NCBI GenBank assembly: GCA_041725875.1
Contig: JBGRQB010000070.1
Location: 1 to 19,597 of the forward strand
Length of the DNA stretch: 19,597 bases
From: JBGRQB01 sp041725875
Lineage (GTDB): Bacteria > Bacteroidota > Ignavibacteria > Ignavibacteriales > Melioribacteraceae
Reading direction: 5' to 3'
This document shows, in pieces, positions 7,863-14,513 of the stretch. Positions within the stretch are counted from its first letter, which is position 1. Every line of letters starts with the position of its first letter. The notes beneath the pieces were generated by a model. The model saw only the letters and a program-made list of their open reading frames with translations, made no database searches and was not told the DNA's origin. The translations under genes and the position numbers were made by a program.

Positions 7863-8475
7863 GAGCAGAATTTTTTGGGAAGAAGTTTTTGAAAAATCAA
7901 AAAAAGAAATTTCGTCTGAAAGCTGGCTTAAAGAATGGAAGCATCTTTTTGCTGAGTTTGAACAACTTTCAGCACTTGATATAGGGTGTGGCAGCGGAGC
8001 AGATTCTCTGTTTCTTAGTTTGCTGAATTTTCAGGTTGTGAGTATAGATTTTTCCTTTAACGCATTGAAAAAACTGAAATCTTCCGAAAAAAATATTTTT
8101 CCGGTTTTAACAGATTTGAACAATCCAATTCCTTTTAAGTCGGAAAAATTTTCAATGATTAATGCAAGTCTTTCACTTCACTATTTCGAGTATGAAAAAA
8201 CAAAAGCCATTTTAAAAAATATTTCCTCGTTGCTTTTACCCGAAGGAATATTTTTCTCAAGATTTAATTCAGCGAACGATTTGAATCACGGAGCAGAAGG
8301 GAAAAGCAATTTAAAATCTGAAATCGGAAAAAATGAGAAAAGATTTTTTGACAGAAAAGATCTGGAAGAATTATTTGCTGATTGGAAAATAATTCATCTG
8401 CAGGAAAAAAGAATTAAATATTACGGAAAAGAAAAAGTTGTATGGGAAGTTATTTCAGCAATTGATAATGTATAA
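7843..8475 (+). CDS. Class I SAM-dependent methyltransferase, substrate unknown
   Basis: The product is 210 residues. The glycine-rich SAM-binding motif I is 'ALDIGCGSGADSLFLS' (44-59), followed by 'VVSIDF' with the acidic ribose-binding Asp69, 'LTDLNNPIPF' with Asp91, and the post-motif 'INASLSLHYF'. This is a small, soluble methyltransferase-25/11-type fold with no fused domain to reveal the substrate. The ATG at 7843 lies inside the last codons of the cytosine deaminase gene (20-base overlap, different frame), so the two are probably translated together. An upstream in-frame start at 7771 would place 24 extra residues wholly inside the deaminase gene and is not favoured. Fold certain; function unknown. 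Confidence 0.85.
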   Translation: MKILENKSRIFWEEVFEKSKKEISSESWLKEWKHLFAEFEQLSALDIGCGSGADSLFLSLLNFQVVSIDFSFNALKKLKSSEKNIFPVLTDLNNPIPFKSEKFSMINASLSLHYFEYEKTKAILKNISSLLLPEGIFFSRFNSANDLNHGAEGKSNLKSEIGKNEKRFFDRKDLEELFADWKIIHLQEKRIKYYGKEKVVWEVISAIDNV

Positions 8476-8500
8476 TTTTATCAGTTGGATATAACTTTAG

Positions 8501-9253
8501 TCACCGCAGCTTTCTGGAATAAAAATATTCAAAAAGTCTGTTAGGCAAAATTCCAATCAATCTGGTTAAGAGCAGCATAACAAAGGGGAATTCAATATAT
8601 CTTTTCTCTTTTATAATTCCTTTTACAATAATTTTTGCAGCCTTTGAAGCTTCCATCATAAATGGCATCTGAAAATCATTTTTATCTGTGATTGCTGATT
8701 TTACAAATCCCGGACGAACAGTACAAATTTTGATATTATATTTTTTAGCTTCAATTGAAATTCCTTCAAGATAATTTGTTAAAGCTGCTTTTGTTGCGCA
8801 GTAGATACTGCTCAAAGAATAAGCTTTGTTATCAGCCATACTTGAGACAGCAGCAATAAATCCTGATTTACGTTTTATAAAATCGGGTAAAATATTTTCC
8901 AGCCAAAACAGATTTGCCGAAAGATTTGTATCAATTACTTTTAGTAAATCTGTTGAATTAAAATTTTCTATTCTTGATTTGGAAGAAATTCCTGCGTTTA
9001 AAATTACAACATCGGGAACACCAAGTGCAGATTTTATCTCTGAATAAATTCTGTCAACTTCGGTTTTATCTGAAACATCTCCGGGAAAAACAAAAATTGA
9101 TTCAGGTGATTTTTGTCGGATAAGATCGAGTTTTTCTTTGGTTCTGGCAATAATTGCAATTTTGCAGTTGTAGTTCAACAGCTCTTTTGTAATTGCTTCT
9201 CCAATTCCGGAAGAAGCTCCTGTAATAAGGATTAATTTTTCGTTTATTTCCAT
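8501..9253 (-). CDS. Short-chain dehydrogenase/reductase (classical SDR)
   Basis: The product is 250 residues, the classical SDR length. The cofactor motif is 'TGASSGIG' (11-18), Asp59 in 'PGDVSD' contacts adenine, 'NAG' is at 86-88, and the catalytic set is Ser138, Tyr151 and Lys155 in 'YCATK', with the standard 13- and 4-residue spacings. 'ARTKEKL' after the second strand, with an Arg, suggests NADP(H) over NAD(H). 'RPGFVKSAI' is the usual post-catalytic loop. The C-terminus is hydrophobic and basic ('FVMLLLTRLIGILP...RKLR'), which could sit on a membrane as in some lipid-acting SDRs. It converges with the methyltransferase gene (25-base gap) and has no operon partner. The substrate cannot be told. 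Confidence 0.92.
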   Translation of the reverse strand: MEINEKLILITGASSGIGEAITKELLNYNCKIAIIARTKEKLDLIRQKSPESIFVFPGDVSDKTEVDRIYSEIKSALGVPDVVILNAGISSKSRIENFNSTDLLKVIDTNLSANLFWLENILPDFIKRKSGFIAAVSSMADNKAYSLSSIYCATKAALTNYLEGISIEAKKYNIKICTVRPGFVKSAITDKNDFQMPFMMEASKAAKIIVKGIIKEKRYIEFPFVMLLLTRLIGILPNRLFEYFYSRKLR

Positions 9254-9276
9254 AAATGTGATTTTTTACACAGGTT

Positions 9277-9305
9277 CAATAATACTCTTTAATAAATTAA
9301 TCAAA
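9277..9305 (-). promoter_or_regulatory. Possible Bacteroidota-type promoter for the SDR gene
   Basis: On the minus strand, TTTG (9305-9302) is followed after 17 bases by TATTATTG (9284-9277), one mismatch from the TAnnTTTG -7 element known in Bacteroidota. The predicted start of transcription would leave a leader of roughly 17 bases before the ATG at 9253. The region is AT-rich, so a chance match is quite possible. Confidence 0.25.
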
Positions 9306-9353
9306 ATTGTTATCTTTTCGCAAAAATTATTCCACTATATTTAGGCTTGAAAA

Positions 9354-9911
9354 TTGATTGACATAGATAATGTATTAGTTAACAAGGATGTGATAGAAAC
9401 GAAGTTCACTTGTGATCTCAGCAAATGTAAAGGTGCCTGCTGTACAATGGAAAGCGAATTCGGTGCTCCGTTAACTCATGAAGAAATAGATATTATAAAT
9501 GAAATACTTCCGGTTTTAAAAGATTATATTCCGGAAGAATATTACGAAGAAATAGAAAAAGGCGGTTATTGGGAAGAAAAGCAAGGAATTCTTATGACCA
9601 AAAGTAAAGATAACCGCGAATGTTTATTTGTATATTACGACGGCGAAGTTGCCAAATGTGCTATAGAAAAAGCATATTATGATGGTAAAGTCGATTTTAA
9701 AAAACCAATTTCCTGTCATCTTTTTCCTATAAGAGTTGAAGATTTTGGCGGACCCGTACTTAGATATGAAAATTATGCTGACTGCAGGGACGCTGTTGAA
9801 TTTGGAAAAGAAACCGGGATTACAGTCGTAAACTTTTGCAAAGAATCACTTGTAAGAGAATATGGCGAAGATTGGTATAACAAACTGCAAGAAAGATTAA
9901 AGGACAGATAA
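9354..9911 (+). CDS. DUF3109 cysteine-cluster protein
   Basis: The product is 185 residues. Nine cysteines are spread as 'CDLSKCKGACC' (Cys20, 25, 29, 30), then Cys90, Cys102, Cys121 in 'PISCHLFPIR', Cys144 and Cys162. This is the pattern of the DUF3109/YkgJ-related family, thought to bind a metal or iron-sulfur cluster; its biochemical role is not established. The start used is TTG: family members begin 'M-I-x-I-D' immediately before 'LV..DV', which fits 'IDIDNVLVNKDV' here, and no ATG lies nearby in frame. An AGG sits eight bases upstream. It is the first gene of the DUF3109-rpoN-ICMT-hslV-hslU run, and its TAA stop overlaps the rpoN ATG (TAATG). Confidence 0.88.
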   Translation: MIDIDNVLVNKDVIETKFTCDLSKCKGACCTMESEFGAPLTHEEIDIINEILPVLKDYIPEEYYEEIEKGGYWEEKQGILMTKSKDNRECLFVYYDGEVAKCAIEKAYYDGKVDFKKPISCHLFPIRVEDFGGPVLRYENYADCRDAVEFGKETGITVVNFCKESLVREYGEDWYNKLQERLKDR

Positions 9912-11386
9912 TGCTAGCGCTTCATCAAAAATTAGCCCAGCAGCAGAAATTATCTCCGCAGCAGATTCAGTATCAAAAGTTACTGCAATTAAATACGCTG
10001 GCTTTGGAACAGAGAATAAAAACCGAACTTGAACTCAATCCAATTCTCGAAGAAATTATGGTTGACGATATGGAGATGAGTCAGGATCAGAAAGAAGATT
10101 CAAAGGAAACTGATTCTGAAAAAGAGACAGATGAGTTTGAAGAGGATTACGTTGCTGCAGAAGAAGATTTTGATTACGAAGATTATATGAATCAGGATGA
10201 TATAGAGAGCAACAGGATAAACAAAAGTGCCGAAGATGATGAAAAAACTGCTCCTCTGGCACCGGCTGTTGAAACACTTACTGATCATCTTCTGGAACAG
10301 CTTAATACTCTTGATCTTGACAGAGACTTATTAATGCTTGGAGAAAGTATTGTCGGAAGTTTGGATAAAGACGGATACTTCAAACAAGATTTAATTGAAT
10401 TCAAAACAAATCTTGAAATGTTTGAAGATATCAAAGTTTCAAACGAAGAAGCCGAAGCTTTGCTGCAGAAGATTCAATTGTTTGATCCGATTGGAATTGC
10501 TTCCAGAAGCTTAAAAGAATGTTTGATAATTCAGATTCAGAATTTGTCGCTCGATCCATATTATTCTTATCTTGCCGAAAAAATGCTTACAGATCATTAC
10601 AACGATTTTGTAAATAAGCGTTTTGACGCAATTCAGAAAAATCTTGATATGTCAAAAGATACGTTAAGATCTGTCCTTGAATTAATTCAGCATCTTAACC
10701 CAAAACCGGGTGCAGGTAATATTGAATCGGAACAGGCAAATCAGATTTCGCCTGATTTTATTATTGAAAAGGTAGAAAACAACTATGTTGTATCGCTTAA
10801 TGACAGAGCAATGCCTTCTGTTACAATTAGTCAGACTTACCTTGAAATGCTTGAAACAAACAAACGAAAAAGAAAAATTTCTCCTCGTGAAAAGGAGACA
10901 CATAAATTTTTACGTGAAAAATTTGAATCGGCAAAATGGTTTATTGCTTCTATTCAGCAGCGCCGACAAACACTGTTGAAAATTATGCGGGCAATATTTG
11001 AAAAACAGTATGAATTTTTCGAGTATGGGCCAAAAGCACTTAAACCAATGATTTATAAAGATATTGCTGATGAAGTGATGATGGACATATCTACAATAAG
11101 TCGTGTTGTAAATGGGAAATATGTTCAGAGTCCGGTTGGAATTCACGAACTGAAATATTTTTTCAGTGAAGGACTTTCAACAGATTCGGGTCGCGAAATT
11201 TCCAACAAACATATTAAAGAGTTGATAAAAGAAATCTGCGACAGCGAAAACAAGGCAAAGCCTTATAGTGACGACAAAATTGCACAAATTCTTAAAGATA
11301 AAGGAATTCATATTGCAAGAAGAACCGTGGCAAAATACAGAGAACAGATGATGATTCCTGTTGCCAGGTTGCGCAAAGAAATATAA
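9911..11386 (+). CDS. rpoN: RNA polymerase sigma-54 factor
   Basis: The product is 491 residues, the normal length. Region I (about 1-48) is glutamine/leucine-rich ('QQQKLSPQQIQYQKLLQLN') and contacts enhancer-binding ATPases. Region II (about 51-112) is long and very acidic. The core-binding part follows with 'FDPIGIASRSLKECL' (191-205), then a helix-turn-helix near 381-403 ('YKDIADEVMMDISTISRVV') and the RpoN box 'ARRTVAKYRE' at 469-478, which reads the -24 promoter element. All regions needed for function are present. The ATG overlaps the stop of the DUF3109 gene, and the stop overlaps the ATG of the next gene, so expression is probably coupled. No sigma-54 activator or clear -24/-12 promoter was seen in the window. 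Confidence 0.98.
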   Translation: MLALHQKLAQQQKLSPQQIQYQKLLQLNTLALEQRIKTELELNPILEEIMVDDMEMSQDQKEDSKETDSEKETDEFEEDYVAAEEDFDYEDYMNQDDIESNRINKSAEDDEKTAPLAPAVETLTDHLLEQLNTLDLDRDLLMLGESIVGSLDKDGYFKQDLIEFKTNLEMFEDIKVSNEEAEALLQKIQLFDPIGIASRSLKECLIIQIQNLSLDPYYSYLAEKMLTDHYNDFVNKRFDAIQKNLDMSKDTLRSVLELIQHLNPKPGAGNIESEQANQISPDFIIEKVENNYVVSLNDRAMPSVTISQTYLEMLETNKRKRKISPREKETHKFLREKFESAKWFIASIQQRRQTLLKIMRAIFEKQYEFFEYGPKALKPMIYKDIADEVMMDISTISRVVNGKYVQSPVGIHELKYFFSEGLSTDSGREISNKHIKELIKEICDSENKAKPYSDDKIAQILKDKGIHIARRTVAKYREQMMIPVARLRKEI

Positions 11387-12018
11387 TGCTGTTTTTTAAC
11401 ATAATATATTCTGTTTTGCTTTATGCCTTATTTGGCGTAATTCATTCGGTGCTTGCATCGGAGATTGTTAAAAAACGGTTATTATTATGGCTGGGTGATA
11501 AAATAGCCTTTTACAGATTGGGATATAATATTATTTCAATTTCGGCAATATATTTTATCTGGGATCTGCTTCCCGATCTGACAATGGTTGTTTATGATTT
11601 ACCTTATCCTTACGATCTTGCAGTTTTTGTAGTTCAAATGCTCGGACTTGCAGGATTTTTATGGGCAGGAAAATATTTTTGCTTAAAAGAATTTTTGGGA
11701 ATATCACAGATTGAAAGATGGCTTACCGGTATTTATGACATGTCTCAACTGGATGAAAATTTAACTTTCAGAACCGAAGGACCTTACAAATTCAGCAGAC
11801 ATCCGGTTTACTTCTTTTGTATTGTGATGTTACTGGCTCGTCCTTTTATGGATTTGCAATATTTGATTTTTTCAATCTGTACGGCGATTTATTTTTACAT
11901 TGGCACTTATTTTGAAGAAAAAAAATTACTTAATAAATTTGGAAACGATTATTTGGATTATTCGTCGAAAGTTGCAAGGATAATCCCCTATAAAATTATC
12001 AGAGGTAAAAGTGAGTAA
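11386..12018 (+). CDS. ICMT/NnrU-like integral membrane methyltransferase
   Basis: The product is 210 residues with about five hydrophobic segments, starting right at the N-terminus ('NIIYSVLLYALFGVIHSVLA'). The C-terminal third carries the isoprenylcysteine/phospholipid methyltransferase signature: 'EGPYKFSRHPVYF' with Arg138-His139-Pro140, then 'GTYFEEKKLLNKFGNDYLDY' with Glu177-Glu178 and 'VARIIP'. These residues bind S-adenosylmethionine in the ICMT fold. The N-terminal half resembles NnrU and methanethiol-methyltransferase (MddA) proteins more than eukaryotic ICMT. Substrate unknown; a small thiol or lipid is plausible. Its ATG overlaps the rpoN stop (TAATG), and its last codons overlap the hslV start by eight bases. 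Confidence 0.78.
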   Translation: MLFFNIIYSVLLYALFGVIHSVLASEIVKKRLLLWLGDKIAFYRLGYNIISISAIYFIWDLLPDLTMVVYDLPYPYDLAVFVVQMLGLAGFLWAGKYFCLKEFLGISQIERWLTGIYDMSQLDENLTFRTEGPYKFSRHPVYFFCIVMLLARPFMDLQYLIFSICTAIYFYIGTYFEEKKLLNKFGNDYLDYSSKVARIIPYKIIRGKSE

Positions 12019-12553
12019 GAAAATAAGATCAACGACTATATTAGGTATAATACATAATGGCGAAGCTGCAATTGGCGGCGACGGTCAGGTAACACTTGGA
12101 AATACGGTTGTTAAACAAGGATCATACAAAATCAGAAAATTATATCAGGGAAAAGTTTTGTGCGGATTTGCAGGCGGGGCCGCCGATGCACTTACTTTAA
12201 TTGAACGCTTTGAAGAAAAACTTGAACTCTACAGAGGAAATGTGAACAGAGCCGCTGTTGAACTTGCAAAAGATTGGAGAACCGACAAGTTTTTACGCAG
12301 ATTGGAAGCAATGGTTATTGCAATGTCTAAAGATCAGGCATACATAATCAGCGGAACAGGTGATGTAATTGAACCTGATGATAAAATTGTTGCAATTGGT
12401 TCAGGCGGTATGTATGCCTTGTCTGCAGCAAAAATGTTGAAAAAACATAGTAATTTGTCAGCAGAAGAAATTGTGAGAGAGGGACTTAACACAGCTGCTG
12501 AAATTTGCATCTACACAAATGCAAATATTAATGTTGAAAAAATTGAAGATTAA
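12011..12553 (+). CDS. hslV: HslV peptidase subunit of the HslVU (ClpQY) protease
   Basis: The product is 180 residues. It begins MSKKIRS followed by 'TTILGIIHNGEAAIGGDGQV'; removal of the seven-residue propeptide would expose Thr8 as the catalytic N-terminal threonine, as in other HslV proteins. 'GFAGGAADALTLIERFEEKL' and 'AAVELAKDWRTDKFLRRLEAM' are near-identical to the family, as is the closing 'ICIYTNANI'. HslV forms two stacked hexamers that degrade proteins fed by HslU. The start is GTG at 12011 with AGAGG six bases upstream, inside the end of the previous gene. hslU follows within a few bases. Confidence 0.98.
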   Translation: MSKKIRSTTILGIIHNGEAAIGGDGQVTLGNTVVKQGSYKIRKLYQGKVLCGFAGGAADALTLIERFEEKLELYRGNVNRAAVELAKDWRTDKFLRRLEAMVIAMSKDQAYIISGTGDVIEPDDKIVAIGSGGMYALSAAKMLKKHSNLSAEEIVREGLNTAAEICIYTNANINVEKIED

Positions 12554-12565
12554 ACGGAAATGATT

Positions 12566-13927
12566 ATGAAAAAGTTAATGCAGAATTTAACACCTTCACA
12601 AACCGTTCAGGAACTTGATAAATATATCATCGGACAGCACGACGCAAAAAGGGCAGTCTCAATTGCCCTCAGAAACAGATGGAGAAGACAGCAGGTATCT
12701 GAAGATATGCGCGATGAAATAATGCCTAACAACATTATTCTTATCGGGCCAACAGGTGTTGGTAAAACTGAAATTGCGCGCAGACTTGCAAAACTTTCAG
12801 GTGCTCCTTTTATAAAGGTTGAGGCTTCCAAATTTACCGAAGTTGGTTATGTTGGTCGCGATGTTGAATCAATGGTGCGCGATTTAACAGAACTTTCTCT
12901 TAATATGGTTAAAGCTGAAAAGGCAGGAGAAGTTCAGGAAAAAGCTGAAAAAATTGTAGAAGATAAAATTTTAGATAAATTAATTCCTCCGGTTAAAAAG
13001 CCGGGAACCGAAGTTAATGAAAATGAAGAATCGGAAGAATATCAAAATGAAAAAACACGCGAATGGATGCGTGAAAAATTAAGAAAAGGTGAACTCGATG
13101 ATAAAATGATTGAGTTTGATATGACTTCAAATCCTTCAGGTGTGCATGTTATGGGACCAATGGGAATGGATGATATGGGAATCAACATCCAGGAAATTGT
13201 TGGTCAGATGATGCCAAAAAAAACTAAAAAGAGAAAGACAGTTATAAAAGAAGCCAGAAAAATTATGCTTCAGGAAGAAGCTGCCAAACTTATTGATATG
13301 GAAGCTGCACAAAATGAAGCAATTTCCCGCGTTCAGGATTCAGGAATTGTTTTCATAGATGAAATTGATAAAATTGCCGGCGGCGATAAAGGGAAAGGCC
13401 CAGATGTTTCCCGCGAAGGTGTTCAGCGCGATTTACTTCCAATTGTTGAAGGTACAAGCGTAAATACAAAATATGGTGTTGTTAAAACAGATCATATTTT
13501 ATTTATCGCTTCAGGTGCGTTTCATCTTTCAAAGCCGAGTGATTTAATTCCTGAGCTGCAGGGACGTTTTCCTATCAGAGTTGAATTGAACAGTCTTACC
13601 GAAGAAGATTTTATAAAAATTCTTACGGTTCCTGAAAATGCTTTACTAAAACAATATTCAGCTTTATTAAAAACCGAAGATGTGGATATAGTTTTCAAAA
13701 GTGATGCAATAAATGAAATTGCAAGAACTGCTGCTTTGGTTAATGAAGAAGTAGAAAATATCGGGGCAAGAAGACTGCACACAATTTTAACAACACTTCT
13801 TGAAGATATTCTTTTTGAAGTACCTGATAAAATTCCTGCTGAAAAAGTGGAAATTTCCGGTGCAATGGTTAATGATAAACTTGACAGCATTGTTAAAAAC
13901 AGAGATTTGAGTAAGTACATTTTATAA
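12566..13927 (+). CDS. hslU: HslU ATPase subunit of the HslVU protease
   Basis: The product is 453 residues from the chosen start. It shows 'QELDKYIIGQHDAKRAV' at the N-terminus, Walker A 'GPTGVGKT' (61-68), the pore loop 'GYVGRD' (94-99), the inserted I domain (about 110-230, rich in Lys/Glu and containing 'GPMGMDDMGINIQEI'), Walker B 'IVFIDEID' with Asp265 and Glu266, and sensor-2 'IGARR' (399-403). The tail 'DLSKYIL' is the C-terminal peptide that docks into HslV. HslU unfolds substrates with ATP and passes them to HslV. The ATG at 12566 is preferred because GGA lies seven bases upstream; the ATG at 12560, adding two residues, is nearly as good. Confidence 0.98.
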   Translation: MKKLMQNLTPSQTVQELDKYIIGQHDAKRAVSIALRNRWRRQQVSEDMRDEIMPNNIILIGPTGVGKTEIARRLAKLSGAPFIKVEASKFTEVGYVGRDVESMVRDLTELSLNMVKAEKAGEVQEKAEKIVEDKILDKLIPPVKKPGTEVNENEESEEYQNEKTREWMREKLRKGELDDKMIEFDMTSNPSGVHVMGPMGMDDMGINIQEIVGQMMPKKTKKRKTVIKEARKIMLQEEAAKLIDMEAAQNEAISRVQDSGIVFIDEIDKIAGGDKGKGPDVSREGVQRDLLPIVEGTSVNTKYGVVKTDHILFIASGAFHLSKPSDLIPELQGRFPIRVELNSLTEEDFIKILTVPENALLKQYSALLKTEDVDIVFKSDAINEIARTAALVNEEVENIGARRLHTILTTLLEDILFEVPDKIPAEKVEISGAMVNDKLDSIVKNRDLSKYIL

Positions 13928-13964
13928 AAAAATAACCTTCAGGGTGGAGACACTCTGAAGGTTA
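13926..13964 (-). terminator. Rho-independent terminator of the DUF423 gene, directly after hslU
   Basis: Arms at 13933-13946 and 13951-13964 form a 14-bp stem (one G-T pair in the plus-strand reading) around a four-base loop, GAGA on the plus strand. On the minus strand the stem is followed by seven T residues (complement of 13926-13932), the classic arrangement for the DUF423 transcript. In the plus direction only 'ATAATAAATAA' follows, so it would stop hslU transcripts less well, though the hairpin may protect their 3' end. Confidence 0.85.
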
Positions 13965-13993
13965 TAATAAATAACCGTAATATTCATAGTGCA

Positions 13994-14398
13994 TTAATCC
14001 GTTTTGTTTTCGTAAACCTTGCATTTTGAATGTTTTTTCAGACTGATTATTCCAAGAGAAAGCCAGCCTGCCATCAGTAAAATCCCCCCAACAGGATTTA
14101 GAAAAGAACACATCTTAAAATTAAAAATACTCATCACAACAAGATTTAAAGAAAATAAAATATTTCCTGCAATAAAGAGCCAGCCGCTTATTGCAAATTT
14201 TTTGTCAGGAAACAGTTTAATTAAAACAGCTGTGAAAAGAAGCAAAATGGAGTGGATAAACAAATAGTCAATACCAATGTTAAATGACTCTAGAGTTCCG
14301 TTGTTTATCAACATCTGCCGTAAGGCGTGAGAACCGGCGGCACCTAAACCCACCGATATGAAACCAAAGAAAGAACCTGCAATTAAAAACAGTTTCAT
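13994..14398 (-). CDS. DUF423 small membrane protein
   Basis: The product is 134 residues with four hydrophobic helices (about 3-22, 41-61, 68-92, 98-118). The start 'GSFFGFISVGLGAAGSHAL' matches the glycine-rich opening of the DUF423 family (YgdD/YwdK type), and 'NPVGGILLMAGWLSL' matches its last helix. No biochemical role is established for the family. AAAGG lies ahead of the ATG. The gene stands alone, divergent from the TonB-dependent receptor with 115 bases between, and ends in a strong terminator. Confidence 0.87.
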   Translation of the reverse strand: MKLFLIAGSFFGFISVGLGAAGSHALRQMLINNGTLESFNIGIDYLFIHSILLLFTAVLIKLFPDKKFAISGWLFIAGNILFSLNLVVMSIFNFKMCSFLNPVGGILLMAGWLSLGIISLKKHSKCKVYENKTD

Positions 14399-14428
14399 TT
14401 GGAACCTTTCATTATATTAAAAGGATAA

Positions 14429-14448
14429 AATATCTTGTTAAAGATATT
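14429..14448. promoter_or_regulatory. Perfect 8-bp inverted repeat between divergent DUF423 and TonB-receptor genes
   Basis: AATATCTT, four bases GTTA, AAGATATT. The arms are perfectly complementary. It lies 30 bases from the DUF423 start and 65 bases from the receptor start. A regulator binding here could control either gene. It does not resemble the Fur box pattern. It could also be chance in AT-rich sequence. Confidence 0.3.
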
Positions 14449-14513
14449 AAAATTTCAGTTGAAATGAATATATTAATTTCGATAGTTACAATGAAAATTA
14501 TAATGGAAAAGAA

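Noticed and set aside
9336..9343. TATATTTA as a -7 promoter element for the DUF3109-rpoN operon
   Set aside because: Transcription would start almost at the TTG and exclude the AGG ribosome site; no upstream partner element at proper spacing.
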